Positions 9,600 through 18,703 of a DNA stretch of 64,000 nucleotides are shown here, piece after piece. The notes beneath the pieces were generated by a model. The model was not told the origin of the DNA. It worked only from the letters and a program-made list of their open reading frames with translations, and ran no database searches. Made by a program: the position numbers and the translations under genes. The stretch comes from Micrococcales bacterium KH10 (GTDB lineage Bacteria; Actinomycetota; Actinomycetes; Actinomycetales; Cellulomonadaceae): assembly GCA_900188465.1 (NCBI GenBank), contig FZPE01000001.1, positions 62,001-126,000 of the forward strand. Direction: 5' to 3'. Numbering within the stretch: the first letter of the stretch is position 1; each line of letters begins with the position of its first letter.

Positions 9600-10202
9600 A
9601 TGTTCACCGGAATCATTGAAGAAATCGGTCTCGTAGTGCTCATCGAGCAACCCGAGCACGATGCCCGCGACGCACGGATCGTGGTGCGCGGCCCGCTCGT
9701 CACCCAGGACGTATCGCTCGGCGATTCGATCAGCGTCAACGGGGTCTGTCTGACCGTCACGAAGTTCGGAGATGGAGAGTTCACAGCGGACGTCATGCCC
9801 GAGACGATGCGGCGCACGACCTTGGGACTGCTCAGCTCCGGATCCGAAGTCAACCTCGAGCGAGCCGTGGCAGTCGGGGACCGGCTCGGAGGACATATCG
9901 TGCAAGGACATGTCGATACCGTGACGCGGTTGCGCAGTCGAACACCAGGTCCGCGATGGGATGAGCTTGTCTTCGATCTACCGCAAGACGTCGCGGCGCT
10001 AGTCGCCGAAAAAGGGTCCATCACGATAGACGGCGTGTCCCTGACCGTGAGCACCGTCACCAGGGACAGTTTCACGGTATCGCTCATCCCGGCGACCTTG
10101 GAGCACACGACCCTAGGCTCCCGTCAGGTGGAGGACAAGGTGAATATCGAAACTGACGTGGTGGCAAAACACGTCGCGCGGTTGAAGGAGTGGGATCGAT
10201 GA
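9600..10202 (+). CDS. ribE: Riboflavin synthase, alpha subunit
   Basis: It dismutates two 6,7-dimethyl-8-ribityllumazine molecules into riboflavin. The 200 residues hold two homologous lumazine-binding halves. The first has MFTGIIEEIG at the very start, VNGVCLTVT and the GGHIVQGHVD segment; the second has IDGVSLTVS. The ATG at 9600 matches the conserved N-terminus and lies 2 bases after the ribD stop, with GGAAGG about 10 bases upstream. Its stop overlaps the ribBA start as ATGA. Confidence 0.96.
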   Translation: MFTGIIEEIGLVVLIEQPEHDARDARIVVRGPLVTQDVSLGDSISVNGVCLTVTKFGDGEFTADVMPETMRRTTLGLLSSGSEVNLERAVAVGDRLGGHIVQGHVDTVTRLRSRTPGPRWDELVFDLPQDVAALVAEKGSITIDGVSLTVSTVTRDSFTVSLIPATLEHTTLGSRQVEDKVNIETDVVAKHVARLKEWDR

Positions 10203-11536
10203 GCCACACCGCAGGACAATCGCAACGAGAGTCGAACGGAGCCCCGGTGAACCTGACAGGTAATGAGACACTGCGACCTCAGTGGACGATCGCGGCAGCC
10301 CTGGAGGAACTGCGCAAAGGCCGACCTGTCCTCGTTGCCGACTCGCCGGAACGTGAAAACGAAGCCGACGTGATCTTCTCCGCCGACCGTGTCACCACTG
10401 AATGGGTCGGCTGGACGATTCGGCATTCTTCGGGATACTTGTGCGCCCCCATGCCTGGAACCCGGGCCGACCGATTGGCGCTGCCGCTCATGGTGCCGCA
10501 ATCAGAGGATCCGCGCCGCACGGCATACACGGTCACGGTCGATGCGGCCTCGGGGGTGAGCACCGGCATATCGGCGGCAGACCGGCACCGTACCCTCACC
10601 GTGCTCGCCGACCCCGATGCCACCGCAAAAGACCTCATCCGTCCCGGCCATGTTCTGCCACTGCGGGCAGTGCCCGGGGGGGTACTGCACCGTCCCGGAC
10701 ATACTGAAGCCGCGGTCGATCTGTGCCGCCTGGCGGGGGTCGGAGAAGTCGCGGGAATCGCCGAACTGGTCAAAGACGACGGCTCCATGATGCGCATGGA
10801 TGATGCAACCGCGCTGGCCGACAAAGAGGGCCTTGTCCTGATCACCATCGCAGACCTGATCGCATGGCGCCAAGCACACGACCCGATCGACGACTCCATC
10901 GACGACGATCCACAGCGGGAACGAGTCATTGCGAATCAGTCCGCTTTGCTCCCGACCGCACACGGCGATTTCCGCATTCATGGATACCGCGATCTGCGCA
11001 CTGGCGCAGGGCACGTGGCACTCGTCCCGCTCCAGGTGCCCGATCCGCACAAGGTTCCGCTGGTGCGATTGCATTCAGAATGCCTCACCGGCGACGCTTT
11101 CGGATCATTGCGCTGCGATTGCGGACCGCAGCTGCATGCCGCGATGGAGCGCATCGCCCGTCACGGAGGCGCACTCGTCTATCTACGAGGGCATGAGGGA
11201 CGAGGCATCGGTCTGTTGGCCAAAGTCAACGCCTATGCGCTGCAGGATCAGGGACGAGACACCGTCCAAGCCAATCTTGACCTGGGGTTGCCTGCCGACC
11301 GGCGCGAATATGGGGCAGCGGCCGCCATCCTGCATGAGCTCGGCCTCAGTGATATCCGCCTGTTGACCAATAATCCGACCAAGGCAGCCGGGCTGCGCGC
11401 CCACGGGATCAACGTCGTCAATGTGGTGCCTATCGAAGTGGGACGAAATATCCACAACGAGCACTATCTTGAAACGAAACGTACTCAAATGGGACATCTA
11501 CTGACACCGACCCCAGAACAGGAGACCACCGCATGA
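10199..11536 (+). CDS. ribBA: 3,4-dihydroxy-2-butanone-4-phosphate synthase / GTP cyclohydrolase II
   Basis: This bifunctional enzyme supplies both precursors of riboflavin: from ribulose 5-phosphate (N-terminal half) and from GTP (C-terminal half). The ATG at 10199 gives 445 residues and has AAGGAG upstream. RENEAD near residue 52 and RPGHVLPL mark the RibB half. The RibA half has the zinc cysteines in [15 protein letters not shown] near 294 and [10 protein letters not shown] near 333. It overlaps ribE by 4 bases and ribH by 4 bases, so the whole operon is translationally coupled. Confidence 0.97.
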   Translation: MSHTAGQSQRESNGAPVNLTGNETLRPQWTIAAALEELRKGRPVLVADSPERENEADVIFSADRVTTEWVGWTIRHSSGYLCAPMPGTRADRLALPLMVPQSEDPRRTAYTVTVDAASGVSTGISAADRHRTLTVLADPDATAKDLIRPGHVLPLRAVPGGVLHRPGHTEAAVDLCRLAGVGEVAGIAELVKDDGSMMRMDDATALADKEGLVLITIADLIAWRQAHDPIDDSIDDDPQRERVIANQSALLPTAHGDFRIHGYRDLRTGAGHVALVPLQVPDPHKVPLVRLHSECLTGDAFGSLRCDCGPQLHAAMERIARHGGALVYLRGHEGRGIGLLAKVNAYALQDQGRDTVQANLDLGLPADRREYGAAAAILHELGLSDIRLLTNNPTKAAGLRAHGINVVNVVPIEVGRNIHNEHYLETKRTQMGHLLTPTPEQETTA

Positions 11537-12012
11537 GCGGCGCAGGAGCCCCGAAACTCGACCAGATCGACGGTACCGGCCTCAAGATCGCCGTGATCGC
11601 GGCGCAATGGCATCGCGAGGTGATGGATGGCCTCGTCGCTGGCGCTCAGCGTGCCCTCGCCGCTGCCGGTGTCGCCGACGCGCCGCTCATCCGCGTTCCA
11701 GGAGCCTTCGAACTGCCCGTCGCAGCACTGCATGCCGCCGAAGGGTCCTGCGATGCCGTCGTAGCGCTTGGAGTGGTTATTCGCGGTGACACTCCGCACT
11801 TCGACTACGTCTGCCAAGGAGCGACCAGCGGCCTGACCCAGGTTTCATTGAGCACTAAGAAACCGGTTGGCTTCGGTCTGCTCACCGTTGACACCGAAGA
11901 GCAAGCGCTGGCGCGCGCCGGTCTGGCAGGCAGCGCCGAGGACAAAGGCGCGGAGGCAGTCGAGGCGGTTCTCGCGACCTTGCAGGCGATTCTATCGATT
12001 CATCAGCCGTGA
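11533..12012 (+). CDS. ribH: 6,7-dimethyl-8-ribityllumazine synthase
   Basis: It condenses the RibA/RibD pyrimidine product with dihydroxybutanone phosphate. 159 residues. VPGAFELP (about 56-63) and [15 protein letters not shown] (about 80-94) contain the phosphate-binding loop and the catalytic His. It is the last gene of the rib operon. A weak hairpin lies just after its stop. Confidence 0.97.
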   Translation: MSGAGAPKLDQIDGTGLKIAVIAAQWHREVMDGLVAGAQRALAAAGVADAPLIRVPGAFELPVAALHAAEGSCDAVVALGVVIRGDTPHFDYVCQGATSGLTQVSLSTKKPVGFGLLTVDTEEQALARAGLAGSAEDKGAEAVEAVLATLQAILSIHQP

Positions 12013-12022
12013 GCCCATCGGC

Positions 12023-12041
12023 CCATGCCTGTGGGCATTGG
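12023..12041 (+). terminator. Weak hairpin after ribH
   Basis: CCATGCC and GGCATTGG flank a TGTG loop, giving a 7-bp stem with one bulge. There is no T-run. It lies between ribH and the hisE -10 box and is a plausible weak terminator of the rib operon. Confidence 0.35.
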
Positions 12042-12062
12042 CATCGCAGGCATAAAAGCGTC

Positions 12063-12068
12063 TAGGCT
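12063..12068 (+). promoter_or_regulatory. -10 hexamer for leaderless hisE
   Basis: TAGGCT lies 6 bases before the hisE GTG; no Shine-Dalgarno sequence is present. Confidence 0.45.
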
Positions 12069-12074
12069 GTCACG

Positions 12075-12338
12075 GTGAAGACATTCGACGAGTTGTTCGC
12101 TGAGTTGAAGACCAAAGCCACCCAGCGCCCCGCGGGTTCGGGCACGGTGGCCGAACTCGACGCTGGTATTCATGCCATCGGCAAGAAGATCGCCGAAGAA
12201 GCCGGCGAAGTGTGGATTGCGTCGGAATACCAAGATGATGCCCAGCTTGCTGAGGAGATCTCACAGTTGATCTACCATCTTCAGGTGATGATGATCGCCC
12301 GCGGCCTCACCCCGCAGGACGTGTACCGTTACCTGTGA
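12075..12338 (+). CDS. hisE: Phosphoribosyl-ATP pyrophosphatase
   Basis: It hydrolyses phosphoribosyl-ATP to phosphoribosyl-AMP, the second step of histidine synthesis. At 87 residues it is the normal stand-alone size. It shows the all-alpha MazG-like core with [13 protein letters not shown] (about 38-50) and the metal-binding [14 protein letters not shown]. The GTG start is supported by the TAGGCT hexamer 6 bases upstream. hisG follows 65 bases later, the usual actinobacterial pairing. Confidence 0.95.
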   Translation: MKTFDELFAELKTKATQRPAGSGTVAELDAGIHAIGKKIAEEAGEVWIASEYQDDAQLAEEISQLIYHLQVMMIARGLTPQDVYRYL

Positions 12339-12403
12339 GCGAGTCTTCGTCGCTTCCGTCGGCGCCCACGATCGCAGGGCGTCCACAACACTAGAGGATT
12401 ATT

Positions 12404-13249
12404 GTGTTACGTATCGCTGTGCCCAATAAGGGATCGTTGTCCGAGCCTGCATCGCAGATGCTTCGCGAAGCGGGATACCGCCAACGACGTGATTCGCGCG
12501 AACTCGTCCTTACCGACGCGGACAACGACGTAGAGTTCTTCTTCCTGCGTCCTCGCGACATCGCGGTTTACGTCGGCTCCGGCACAGTGAACGTCGGCAT
12601 CACCGGCCGCGATCTGCTGCTTGACTCCGGTTCGGATGCGCAAGAGCATCTGCCGCTGAACTTTGCGCGCTCCACCTTCCACTTTGCCGCGCCGCAGGGC
12701 GAATACCGCGATATCGCCGAACTTGACGGCAAACGCATCGCCACCTCGTACCCGCTGCTCGTCTTGAACTTCCTCAAGGACAAGGGCATCACCCCTGCTG
12801 ATGTGGTTCGTCTTGATGGCGCAGTCGAGACGGCCATCCGCCTTGGCGTCGCGGACGTGATTGCCGACGTGGTCGAGACCGGATCGACACTGCGCGCTGC
12901 TGGGCTGGAGATCTTTGGCGAGTCATTGCTCAGTTCTGAGGCGGTGCTCATCCGCGGCGCCAATGCCGATGACGCCGCTCTGGCGGTTTTGACCAGGCGG
13001 CTGCAGGGCGTGCTGACCGCGCGGCGCTTCGTTCTGATGGACTACGACGTTCCCACCGAGCTCGTTGAGGCTGCCGTCGCCGTGACGCCAGGGTTCGAAT
13101 CGCCAACCATCTCAGACCTGCATGACAGCGCCTGGAAGGCAGTGCGAGTGATGGTGCCGCGCGACAAGACCAACCAGATCATGGATGCGCTGCACGACCT
13201 GGGTGCACGAGCGGTGCTCGTGACCTCGATCCTGGCAAGCCGCGTTTAA
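12404..13249 (+). CDS. hisG: ATP phosphoribosyltransferase, long form
   Basis: It commits PRPP and ATP to histidine synthesis. The 281 residues indicate the long, homohexameric form that carries its own C-terminal regulatory ACT-like domain (about 210-281, [20 protein letters not shown]), so no HisZ partner is needed. The catalytic part has [11 protein letters not shown] at the start and the PRPP-binding [15 protein letters not shown] (about 162-176). The GTG start is preceded by AGAGGA 7 bases upstream. Feedback inhibition by histidine is known for this form. Confidence 0.96.
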   Translation: MLRIAVPNKGSLSEPASQMLREAGYRQRRDSRELVLTDADNDVEFFFLRPRDIAVYVGSGTVNVGITGRDLLLDSGSDAQEHLPLNFARSTFHFAAPQGEYRDIAELDGKRIATSYPLLVLNFLKDKGITPADVVRLDGAVETAIRLGVADVIADVVETGSTLRAAGLEIFGESLLSSEAVLIRGANADDAALAVLTRRLQGVLTARRFVLMDYDVPTELVEAAVAVTPGFESPTISDLHDSAWKAVRVMVPRDKTNQIMDALHDLGARAVLVTSILASRV

Positions 13250-13275
13250 ACCCTGGTAACTGAGCGACCGAAGCG

Positions 13276-15189
13276 TCAGCGGTGATTGTCTTTGCTGTGA
13301 CGGTGCCGTGGCTTGTCCTCGCGGCGACCGCCGCGAGCGTCGTCGTGCCGATTCTTGCGGTTGTCGTCGTAACGCTTCCGCGGGCCCTCATCAACCTGCA
13401 GCTGCAGCGGACGTCCACCGACCTTGGCGCGACCGATGCGCTTGATCTGCCCAGGGTTCAGCGGTGTTGAGATGTCAACGAGCGCGAAGGAGCCGAACAT
13501 CGCGATCTTGCCGATATCAGCGCCACGCAATCCGCCCTCATTGGTGATAGCACCGACAATGCCGCGTGGTTCCGCACCGGTGTCAAAACCCACAGAGACC
13601 CGATAGCGCGTCGCATCAGCGGGGGTGCGGTGCGGTTTCGGGTGACGAGCACCGGGGGAGTCGTCGCGCACTTGCCGTCCGTGGCCGCGCATCTCGCGTC
13701 GGCCTGAATCGCCCCAACTCGAGTCATCTCGAGAACCACGGCGCTGATCGCGTTTGAAGTCGCGCCTGGTGGACCGGTCCACATCGTCACGTGCGCCACG
13801 CTTCGGCGGCTGTTGTGCGGCTGTGATCTCATCGTGTGCGGCTTGTTCTGCGACGCGACGAGCCGATGGTCCGTCATCGCCGACACCGAGGGCGAGCACG
13901 GCGGCCACGACATCGTTGATGTCAGCACCGGTGGTCTCCGCATGCTCTCGGACCAGACGGCGGTACATGTCGAGACGGCCCGCCGGGATACGCTCCGACA
14001 CCTGCTCCAGGAGCTTCTTCGTGCGGTGCGCTGATACGTCAGCAGGGGAGGGCACGGCGGTCTCAACCAACTGAGTGCGGATCGTGCGTTCGATGTGGCG
14101 CAGTTTGTTGCGTTCCTGCGGAGTGACAAATGTCATGGCGATACCGGTGCGTCCGGCACGGCCGGTACGGCCGATACGGTGGACGTAAGCCTCGGCTTCG
14201 CGCGGCACATCAAAATTGACGACGAGCCCGATGCGCTCGACGTCGAGGCCACGTGCCGCAACATCGGTCGCTACCAGGACATCGAGTTGTCCGTTGCGCA
14301 ACCGGTCAACGATCTTCTCGCGTTCCCGCTGTGCGACGTCGCCACTGATGGTGGCGGCAGAGACCCCGCGAGCAACCAATTCGACGCCGACCTCTTCGGC
14401 CGCCGCACGCGTGCGGCAGAACACGATGGCTGCTTCGGCATCCGTGGTGGCCAAGATCCGGGACAGGGCGCCGACCTTGTGTCGAAAAGGTACGACCGCG
14501 AAGCGCTGTTCGACGCTGGTGACAGTCGAAGACTGCCGGGATACCGCGATCTCGACCGGGTCAACCAGGTGTTCCTGGGCGACTTTGCGGATAGCCGGCG
14601 GCATAGTGGCGGAAAACAATGCGACCTGACGTTGCTCCGGGGCTTGCCGGAAGATCGTGTCGACGTCCTCGGCGAAGCCCATCCGGAGCATCTCGTCGGC
14701 CTCGTCCAAGACGAGCATCTTCACCGATGAGAAGTTTGCGGTGCCCTTGTCAAGGTGGTCCATGACGCGCCCAGGAGTACCAACTAGTACCTGGGCACCG
14801 TTGCGCAGAGCGTAGATCTGCTGGCCGTAGGGCGCGCCACCGTAGACAGCCACGACGTTGACCCCACCGAGGTGAGAGGCCAATTCACTGATCGCATCAG
14901 CCACCTGCATGGCCAGTTCGCGGGTCGGCGTGAGCACCACGGCTTGCAATTGAGGCAAAGAAGGGTCGATCAGACTCAACAGTGGCAAGCCGAATGCGGC
15001 AGTCTTGCCGGTGCCGGTCTGTGCGATTCCCGTGATGTCGCGACCCGCTAACAGGGGTGGAATAGCCGCCAACTGGATATCAGTCGGTTGTGTGAAGCCC
15101 AAATCTGTCACGGCCTTCAGCAGCGAGTCAGGCAGATCGAGGTCAGCAAAGGTCGCCGACACGCTGGAATTTTCAATAGTGGACGTCAC
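13276..15189 (-). CDS. deaD: DEAD-box ATP-dependent RNA helicase (DeaD/CsdA type)
   Basis: An RNA helicase of 637 residues acting in ribosome assembly and RNA turnover, often cold-induced. Motifs in order: AQTGTGKT (about 56-63), PTRELA, GTPGRVMDH, VLDEADEM (about 161), SAT, and ARGLDVERI and HRIGRTGRAG in the second RecA domain. After residue 430 comes an Arg/Asp-rich linker, a DbpA-type RNA-binding domain (about 510-580, including RGIVGAITNEGGLRGADIG) and a basic His/Arg/Lys tail. The gene runs convergent to hisG. The 227 bases before the next gene hold an ATGAT/ATCAT inverted repeat (15283-15298) but no gene. Confidence 0.93.
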   Translation of the reverse strand: MTSTIENSSVSATFADLDLPDSLLKAVTDLGFTQPTDIQLAAIPPLLAGRDITGIAQTGTGKTAAFGLPLLSLIDPSLPQLQAVVLTPTRELAMQVADAISELASHLGGVNVVAVYGGAPYGQQIYALRNGAQVLVGTPGRVMDHLDKGTANFSSVKMLVLDEADEMLRMGFAEDVDTIFRQAPEQRQVALFSATMPPAIRKVAQEHLVDPVEIAVSRQSSTVTSVEQRFAVVPFRHKVGALSRILATTDAEAAIVFCRTRAAAEEVGVELVARGVSAATISGDVAQREREKIVDRLRNGQLDVLVATDVAARGLDVERIGLVVNFDVPREAEAYVHRIGRTGRAGRTGIAMTFVTPQERNKLRHIERTIRTQLVETAVPSPADVSAHRTKKLLEQVSERIPAGRLDMYRRLVREHAETTGADINDVVAAVLALGVGDDGPSARRVAEQAAHDEITAAQQPPKRGARDDVDRSTRRDFKRDQRRGSRDDSSWGDSGRREMRGHGRQVRDDSPGARHPKPHRTPADATRYRVSVGFDTGAEPRGIVGAITNEGGLRGADIGKIAMFGSFALVDISTPLNPGQIKRIGRAKVGGRPLQLQVDEGPRKRYDDNRKNRHDDARGGRREDKPRHRHSKDNHR

Positions 15190-15416
15190 GCAAGGATCGC
15201 TTTCGAAATGGGAGATAGAAGTCTTAGATCAGCAACCGCTGATAGCGTCATATAGCGCCTGGAAGTGCGGTGCATAGCAGAGATGATGTAGCTATCATAC
15301 GCGTGCCAAGGCCCATACGACTACTACTTGATGTGGGATTGCGCACGTCGCAAGGTGTTGAATGGGCTTTGAGGTGACAGAATAAACCCGGAACACTTCA
15401 CCGACATGGGGGCATA

Positions 15417-16019
15417 GTGGACGAATCTGACACTGGTCGTGACCGTATTGTCACGGTGCCGAACATCATCAGTGTGATCCGGCTGATCCTCATGTTGGTC
15501 TTCGGTGTGCTGGTCGTTCGTGGTGCGGACGTGGCCGCAATCGTGGTGCTCGGTATTGCAGCCAGCAGTGACTGGATTGACGGTGTGCTGGCGCGCAAAC
15601 TCAACCAGGTGACTCGACTAGGGCAATTGCTCGACCCCGCGGCGGACCGGCTGCTCATCATGGTGTCGGTACTGGCCATGGCCTACCGCGAGGTCATTCC
15701 CTGGTGGCTCATAGTGGTGATCCTGGTACGTGAAGTGATCGTCGGACTGCTGCTGCTCGTCCTGCAACGGCGCGGCCATGGCAACGGTCTGCCGGTGTCT
15801 CTAGTAGGCAAGACGGGCACCTTCATGCTCATGGTGGCCTTCCCGCTGCTGTTGCTCGCTCATATCGTGGGCGGTGAGGAATCCCTGCTCTGGGCTGCGG
15901 GATGGGCCATGATGTGGTGGGGGATCGGCGTTTACTGGTTCGCCGGGCTGACCTATTTCCGCCAAGGAAGTCAGATGCTGCGCGCACGCCACGTGAAGCC
16001 GGTTCTCGAGGTGTCCTGA
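15417..16019 (+). CDS. pgsA: CDP-alcohol phosphatidyltransferase (phosphatidylglycerophosphate synthase-like)
   Basis: A 200-residue membrane enzyme that transfers a phosphatidyl group from CDP-diacylglycerol to an alcohol, probably glycerol 3-phosphate. The family signature is intact at about residues 53-78: D-x-x-D-G-x-x-A-R, then G-x3-D-x3-D (SDWIDGVLARKLNQVTRLGQ and LLDPAADR). Four to five further hydrophobic helices follow. The exact acceptor cannot be read from sequence. The stop TGA overlaps the following ATG (TGATG), coupling it to the DUF881 gene. This position before DUF881-sbp-DUF881-garA is conserved in actinobacteria. Confidence 0.85.
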   Translation: MDESDTGRDRIVTVPNIISVIRLILMLVFGVLVVRGADVAAIVVLGIAASSDWIDGVLARKLNQVTRLGQLLDPAADRLLIMVSVLAMAYREVIPWWLIVVILVREVIVGLLLLVLQRRGHGNGLPVSLVGKTGTFMLMVAFPLLLLAHIVGGEESLLWAAGWAMMWWGIGVYWFAGLTYFRQGSQMLRARHVKPVLEVS

Positions 16020-16888
16020 TGGCCGACAAAGATGATCGAACACCGGCACGGAACTCGATGACGCTCCTGACCGAGGTAATGAATCATCCACTGGATCAGG
16101 GCTATGTGGAGGCTAAATCGCGTCCCCACGGTCATCGCAAACAGCGGCCCACAGCCATTGCACTGCGCATGATCGTCGCAATATTCGTTGGTCTGTGCAT
16201 CACGGCGGCAGTTCTGGAGCTGCGGTCGCCTCGTCCCGCCGTGACCCAAGCCCGTACCTTGCTCGGAGACGAGATCATCGCGAAACGCGATCTCGTCGAG
16301 GCGCTGGAGGATCAGAACGACTACCTGCGCTACGAGATCGAACAGGCATCAAATCGGCTGCTGTACGGTGACGAGGGACAGGCGATCAAACCCACGTCAG
16401 CCGATACCTTGGCCGTTGGCAGCGAATCCGTATCTGGACCGGGAATCGTGATCACCCTCAACGACGGAAATGTCGAGCGAGATCCCGACGCCGCACGGGT
16501 CCAAGACACGGACTTACAACTCGTCATCAATGAACTATGGGATGCCGGTGCCGAAGCCATCGCGATTAATGGACACCGGCTCGGACCCCGGTCCGCGATC
16601 CGCGGCGCTGGCGGCGCCGTCCTGGTGGACTTGACAGCCGTCGTCTCGCCGTTCGAGATCAGCGCCATCGGATCCACCAACACGTTGCAGGTCGCCTTGG
16701 CGCGCTCACAAACAGCCGATCATCTCAGCCGGCTGAACGCCACCTACGGCATCACATTCAAAGTGGTGGGGGAAACGAGCCTGACATTGGCGAGCGAACC
16801 TGTGGCAAATCTGCAGGTTGCGGGTGTGCCAGTTGGGGAATCCTCGGTAGGCTCAGTACCGGAAGAAATGCCGCAAGGTGTTCGATGA
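16019..16888 (+). CDS. DUF881 membrane-anchored protein
   Basis: 289 residues from the ATG at 16019, which overlaps the preceding stop. A cytoplasmic N-terminus of about 55 residues is followed by one transmembrane helix (IVAIFVGLCITAAVLEL). Next is a coiled-coil stretch with many Glu/Arg (about 85-120), then the DUF881 domain containing GPGIVITLNDG and INELWDAGAEAIAINGHRL. DUF881 proteins are conserved beside cell-division and cell-wall genes in Gram-positive bacteria; their role is unknown. A second DUF881 gene lies 375 bases downstream with sbp between them, so the two may form one envelope complex. Confidence 0.85.
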   Translation: MADKDDRTPARNSMTLLTEVMNHPLDQGYVEAKSRPHGHRKQRPTAIALRMIVAIFVGLCITAAVLELRSPRPAVTQARTLLGDEIIAKRDLVEALEDQNDYLRYEIEQASNRLLYGDEGQAIKPTSADTLAVGSESVSGPGIVITLNDGNVERDPDAARVQDTDLQLVINELWDAGAEAIAINGHRLGPRSAIRGAGGAVLVDLTAVVSPFEISAIGSTNTLQVALARSQTADHLSRLNATYGITFKVVGETSLTLASEPVANLQVAGVPVGESSVGSVPEEMPQGVR

Positions 16889-16927
16889 TGGCAATGTTGC
16901 TACTGACGTAGTGATGAAGGGATCCAG

Positions 16928-17260
16928 ATGCTCCCAATCCTTGGCCTGATAGTCGGGGTGGTACTCGGGCTGGCGTTTGAGCCGAGCGTCCCTGTCGCGT
17001 TGCAGCCGTACCTGCCGATTGCGGTGGTGGCTGCACTAGACGCGCTATTCGGAGGGTTCCGTGCTGTCCTCGATGGGCTGTTCGACGACAAGGTGTTCTT
17101 GGTGTCGTTCCTTTCCAACGTCACGATCGCGGCTTTGATCGTGTTCCTGGGGGACCAGCTAGGTGTCGGCACGCAACTGTCGACCGGTGTGGTCGTGGTG
17201 CTCGGAATCAGAATCTTCTCTAACGCGGCTGCCATCCGGCGGCACCTGTTTAAGGCATGA
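16928..17260 (+). CDS. sbp: Small basic protein (Sbp) family membrane protein
   Basis: 110 residues with three hydrophobic helices, starting MLPILGLIVGVVLGL. It has the family's characteristic central segment AVVAALDALFGGFRAVLDGLF. AAGGGAT-like purines lie before the ATG (GAAGGGAT about 5 bases upstream). Sbp genes sit between two DUF881 genes in many actinobacteria and next to division genes in Bacillus; function is unknown. The following DUF881 start is 3 bases after the stop. Confidence 0.85.
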   Translation: MLPILGLIVGVVLGLAFEPSVPVALQPYLPIAVVAALDALFGGFRAVLDGLFDDKVFLVSFLSNVTIAALIVFLGDQLGVGTQLSTGVVVVLGIRIFSNAAAIRRHLFKA

Positions 17261-17263
17261 AGC

Positions 17264-18082
17264 GTGGACGAAGCCGATAGGAATGGGCCGGGACACCACC
17301 GTGCGGATCGGGTAGACGACCCCGAGGTATCCACGCCGTCGACGCCGCGTCATGGCGGACATGCCTCATCGTCGCGAAGTCGACCGCACCGAATCTGGCG
17401 GGCGATGGCCCCGCGTTTGAGCCGATCGCAGCTCTTGGCAGCGTTACTATGCGCGGTAGTGGGTTTCGCCGGTGTGGTGCAGGTGAACCAGGCGCAGTCC
17501 GATGGGCTGGCGAGCCTGCGCCAGGGTGACCTTGTGCGACTTCTGGACGAGGTCTCGCAGCGAACCGAGGCGCTAGAAAGCGAGCGGCAAGAACTGCAAG
17601 AGCAACTCACGTTGTTGCAGGAAAGCTCTTCTGCGGCTCAGGCGGCGGCTGAAGCGAATCGGGAGGCAGCGCTGACGCAGGGCATCCTTTCGGGGCGGAT
17701 CGCGGCACGCGGACCGGGGGTGACCTTGACGATTGACGGGCCGGTCACGGCGGCCGCGATGGTCAATGTGCTTCAGGAATTCCGCAATGCCGGAGCCGAA
17801 GCGATGTCGATCAACGATGTCAGAGTCGTCCTGACAACATCCTTCGCAGAATCGGCGACGGGTTTGGTCGTAGATCACACTGAACTCTCAGAGCCATACA
17901 TCTGGCGCGCGATCGGCGATCCATCGACTTTGCAGCCCGCACTCGAAATACCGGGCGGAGCCTTGGCGACCTTGCGCAACCTAGGCGCTGAGGTCCGCCT
18001 CACTGCGGTCGATGAACTGAATGTGACAGCGACCAGGACGCCCACGGATCCGAGTTACGCGGTACCCACTGGACGGCGGTGA
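17264..18082 (+). CDS. DUF881 membrane-anchored protein, second copy
   Basis: 272 residues. A long cytoplasmic N-terminus (about 55 residues, His/Arg/Ser-rich) precedes one transmembrane helix (LLAALLCAVVGFAGVVQV). A clear Glu/Gln-rich coiled coil follows (about 85-130). The DUF881 domain has GPGVTLTIDGPV and LQEFRNAGAEAMSINDVRV, the same pattern as the gene at 16019, indicating an old duplication around sbp. Start chosen at GTG 17264, directly after the sbp stop. A 150-base gap before garA has a TAGAGT hexamer at 18171. Confidence 0.83.
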   Translation: MDEADRNGPGHHRADRVDDPEVSTPSTPRHGGHASSSRSRPHRIWRAMAPRLSRSQLLAALLCAVVGFAGVVQVNQAQSDGLASLRQGDLVRLLDEVSQRTEALESERQELQEQLTLLQESSSAAQAAAEANREAALTQGILSGRIAARGPGVTLTIDGPVTAAAMVNVLQEFRNAGAEAMSINDVRVVLTTSFAESATGLVVDHTELSEPYIWRAIGDPSTLQPALEIPGGALATLRNLGAEVRLTAVDELNVTATRTPTDPSYAVPTGRR

Positions 18083-18232
18083 CAACGCGAGCACTCATGG
18101 TGCGGTGCTGATATGACGATCAGGGTCACAGAGATCTCATCGTGATAGGCATGGGTATCGCCGTTCGCGATAGAGTTGAACTTCAGGCGACGAGCAGTCG
18201 CGTGATCACCAGTACGAGTTAGGCCAGGGGAG

Positions 18233-18703
18233 ATGATGAACTCAAAGCCGATTGAGCGACAGCCGGAGGCCGGCAAAGCCTCAAATGTCGACACCACGTT
18301 GTCTTTGGGAGTACCGGAAGAGGTAGAACACACTCGTCCGCTCATCTCGTTGTCACCGCACGAGGCCGCGCTGCTCAAAGCACTGCCCGATGGAGCGGCG
18401 ATGTTGATCTCGCACCACGGGCCGGCGGCGGGATCACGCTTCTTGCTCGATACCGACCGGATCACAGTGGGACGTTCCGAATCTGCCGATATTTTCCTGG
18501 ACGATTTCACCGTGTCCCGTAAGCACGCGATTTTCGAGAGTATTGCCGATGGCGGTTTCCGGGTGCGTGATGTCGGTTCGCTCAACGGTACCTATCTCAA
18601 CCGGGAACGGATTGACGAGGCCGTGCTGAGCGCGGGCGACGAGGTGCAAATCGGTAAGTTCCGTTTGACCTATCACACGCGTGACGATGGAGCATCAGCG
18701 TAG
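18233..18703 (+). CDS. garA: FHA-domain signalling protein (GarA/OdhI-like)
   Basis: 156 residues. The FHA domain (about 65-145) has the phosphothreonine-binding signature VGRSESADIFLDD, SRKHA and GSLNGTYLN. In mycobacteria and corynebacteria GarA/OdhI is phosphorylated on an N-terminal threonine by Ser/Thr kinases and then controls 2-oxoglutarate metabolism. The conserved threonine pair appears here as VDTTLSLG (about 19-26). GGGGAG precedes the ATG. The stop overlaps the GTG of the ftsR gene by one base. The order garA-MerR-MerR is the usual one. Confidence 0.9.
   Translation: MMNSKPIERQPEAGKASNVDTTLSLGVPEEVEHTRPLISLSPHEAALLKALPDGAAMLISHHGPAAGSRFLLDTDRITVGRSESADIFLDDFTVSRKHAIFESIADGGFRVRDVGSLNGTYLNRERIDEAVLSAGDEVQIGKFRLTYHTRDDGASA

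Noticed and set aside
13085-13105. A tRNA T-arm-like GGTTCGAATC
   Set aside because: It is coding sequence within hisG and no acceptor, D or anticodon arms fit around it. No tRNA was found in the window.
14095-14730. A 211-codon plus-strand frame inside deaD
   Set aside because: It lies fully opposite conserved helicase motifs and has no domain, ribosome site or plausible start.
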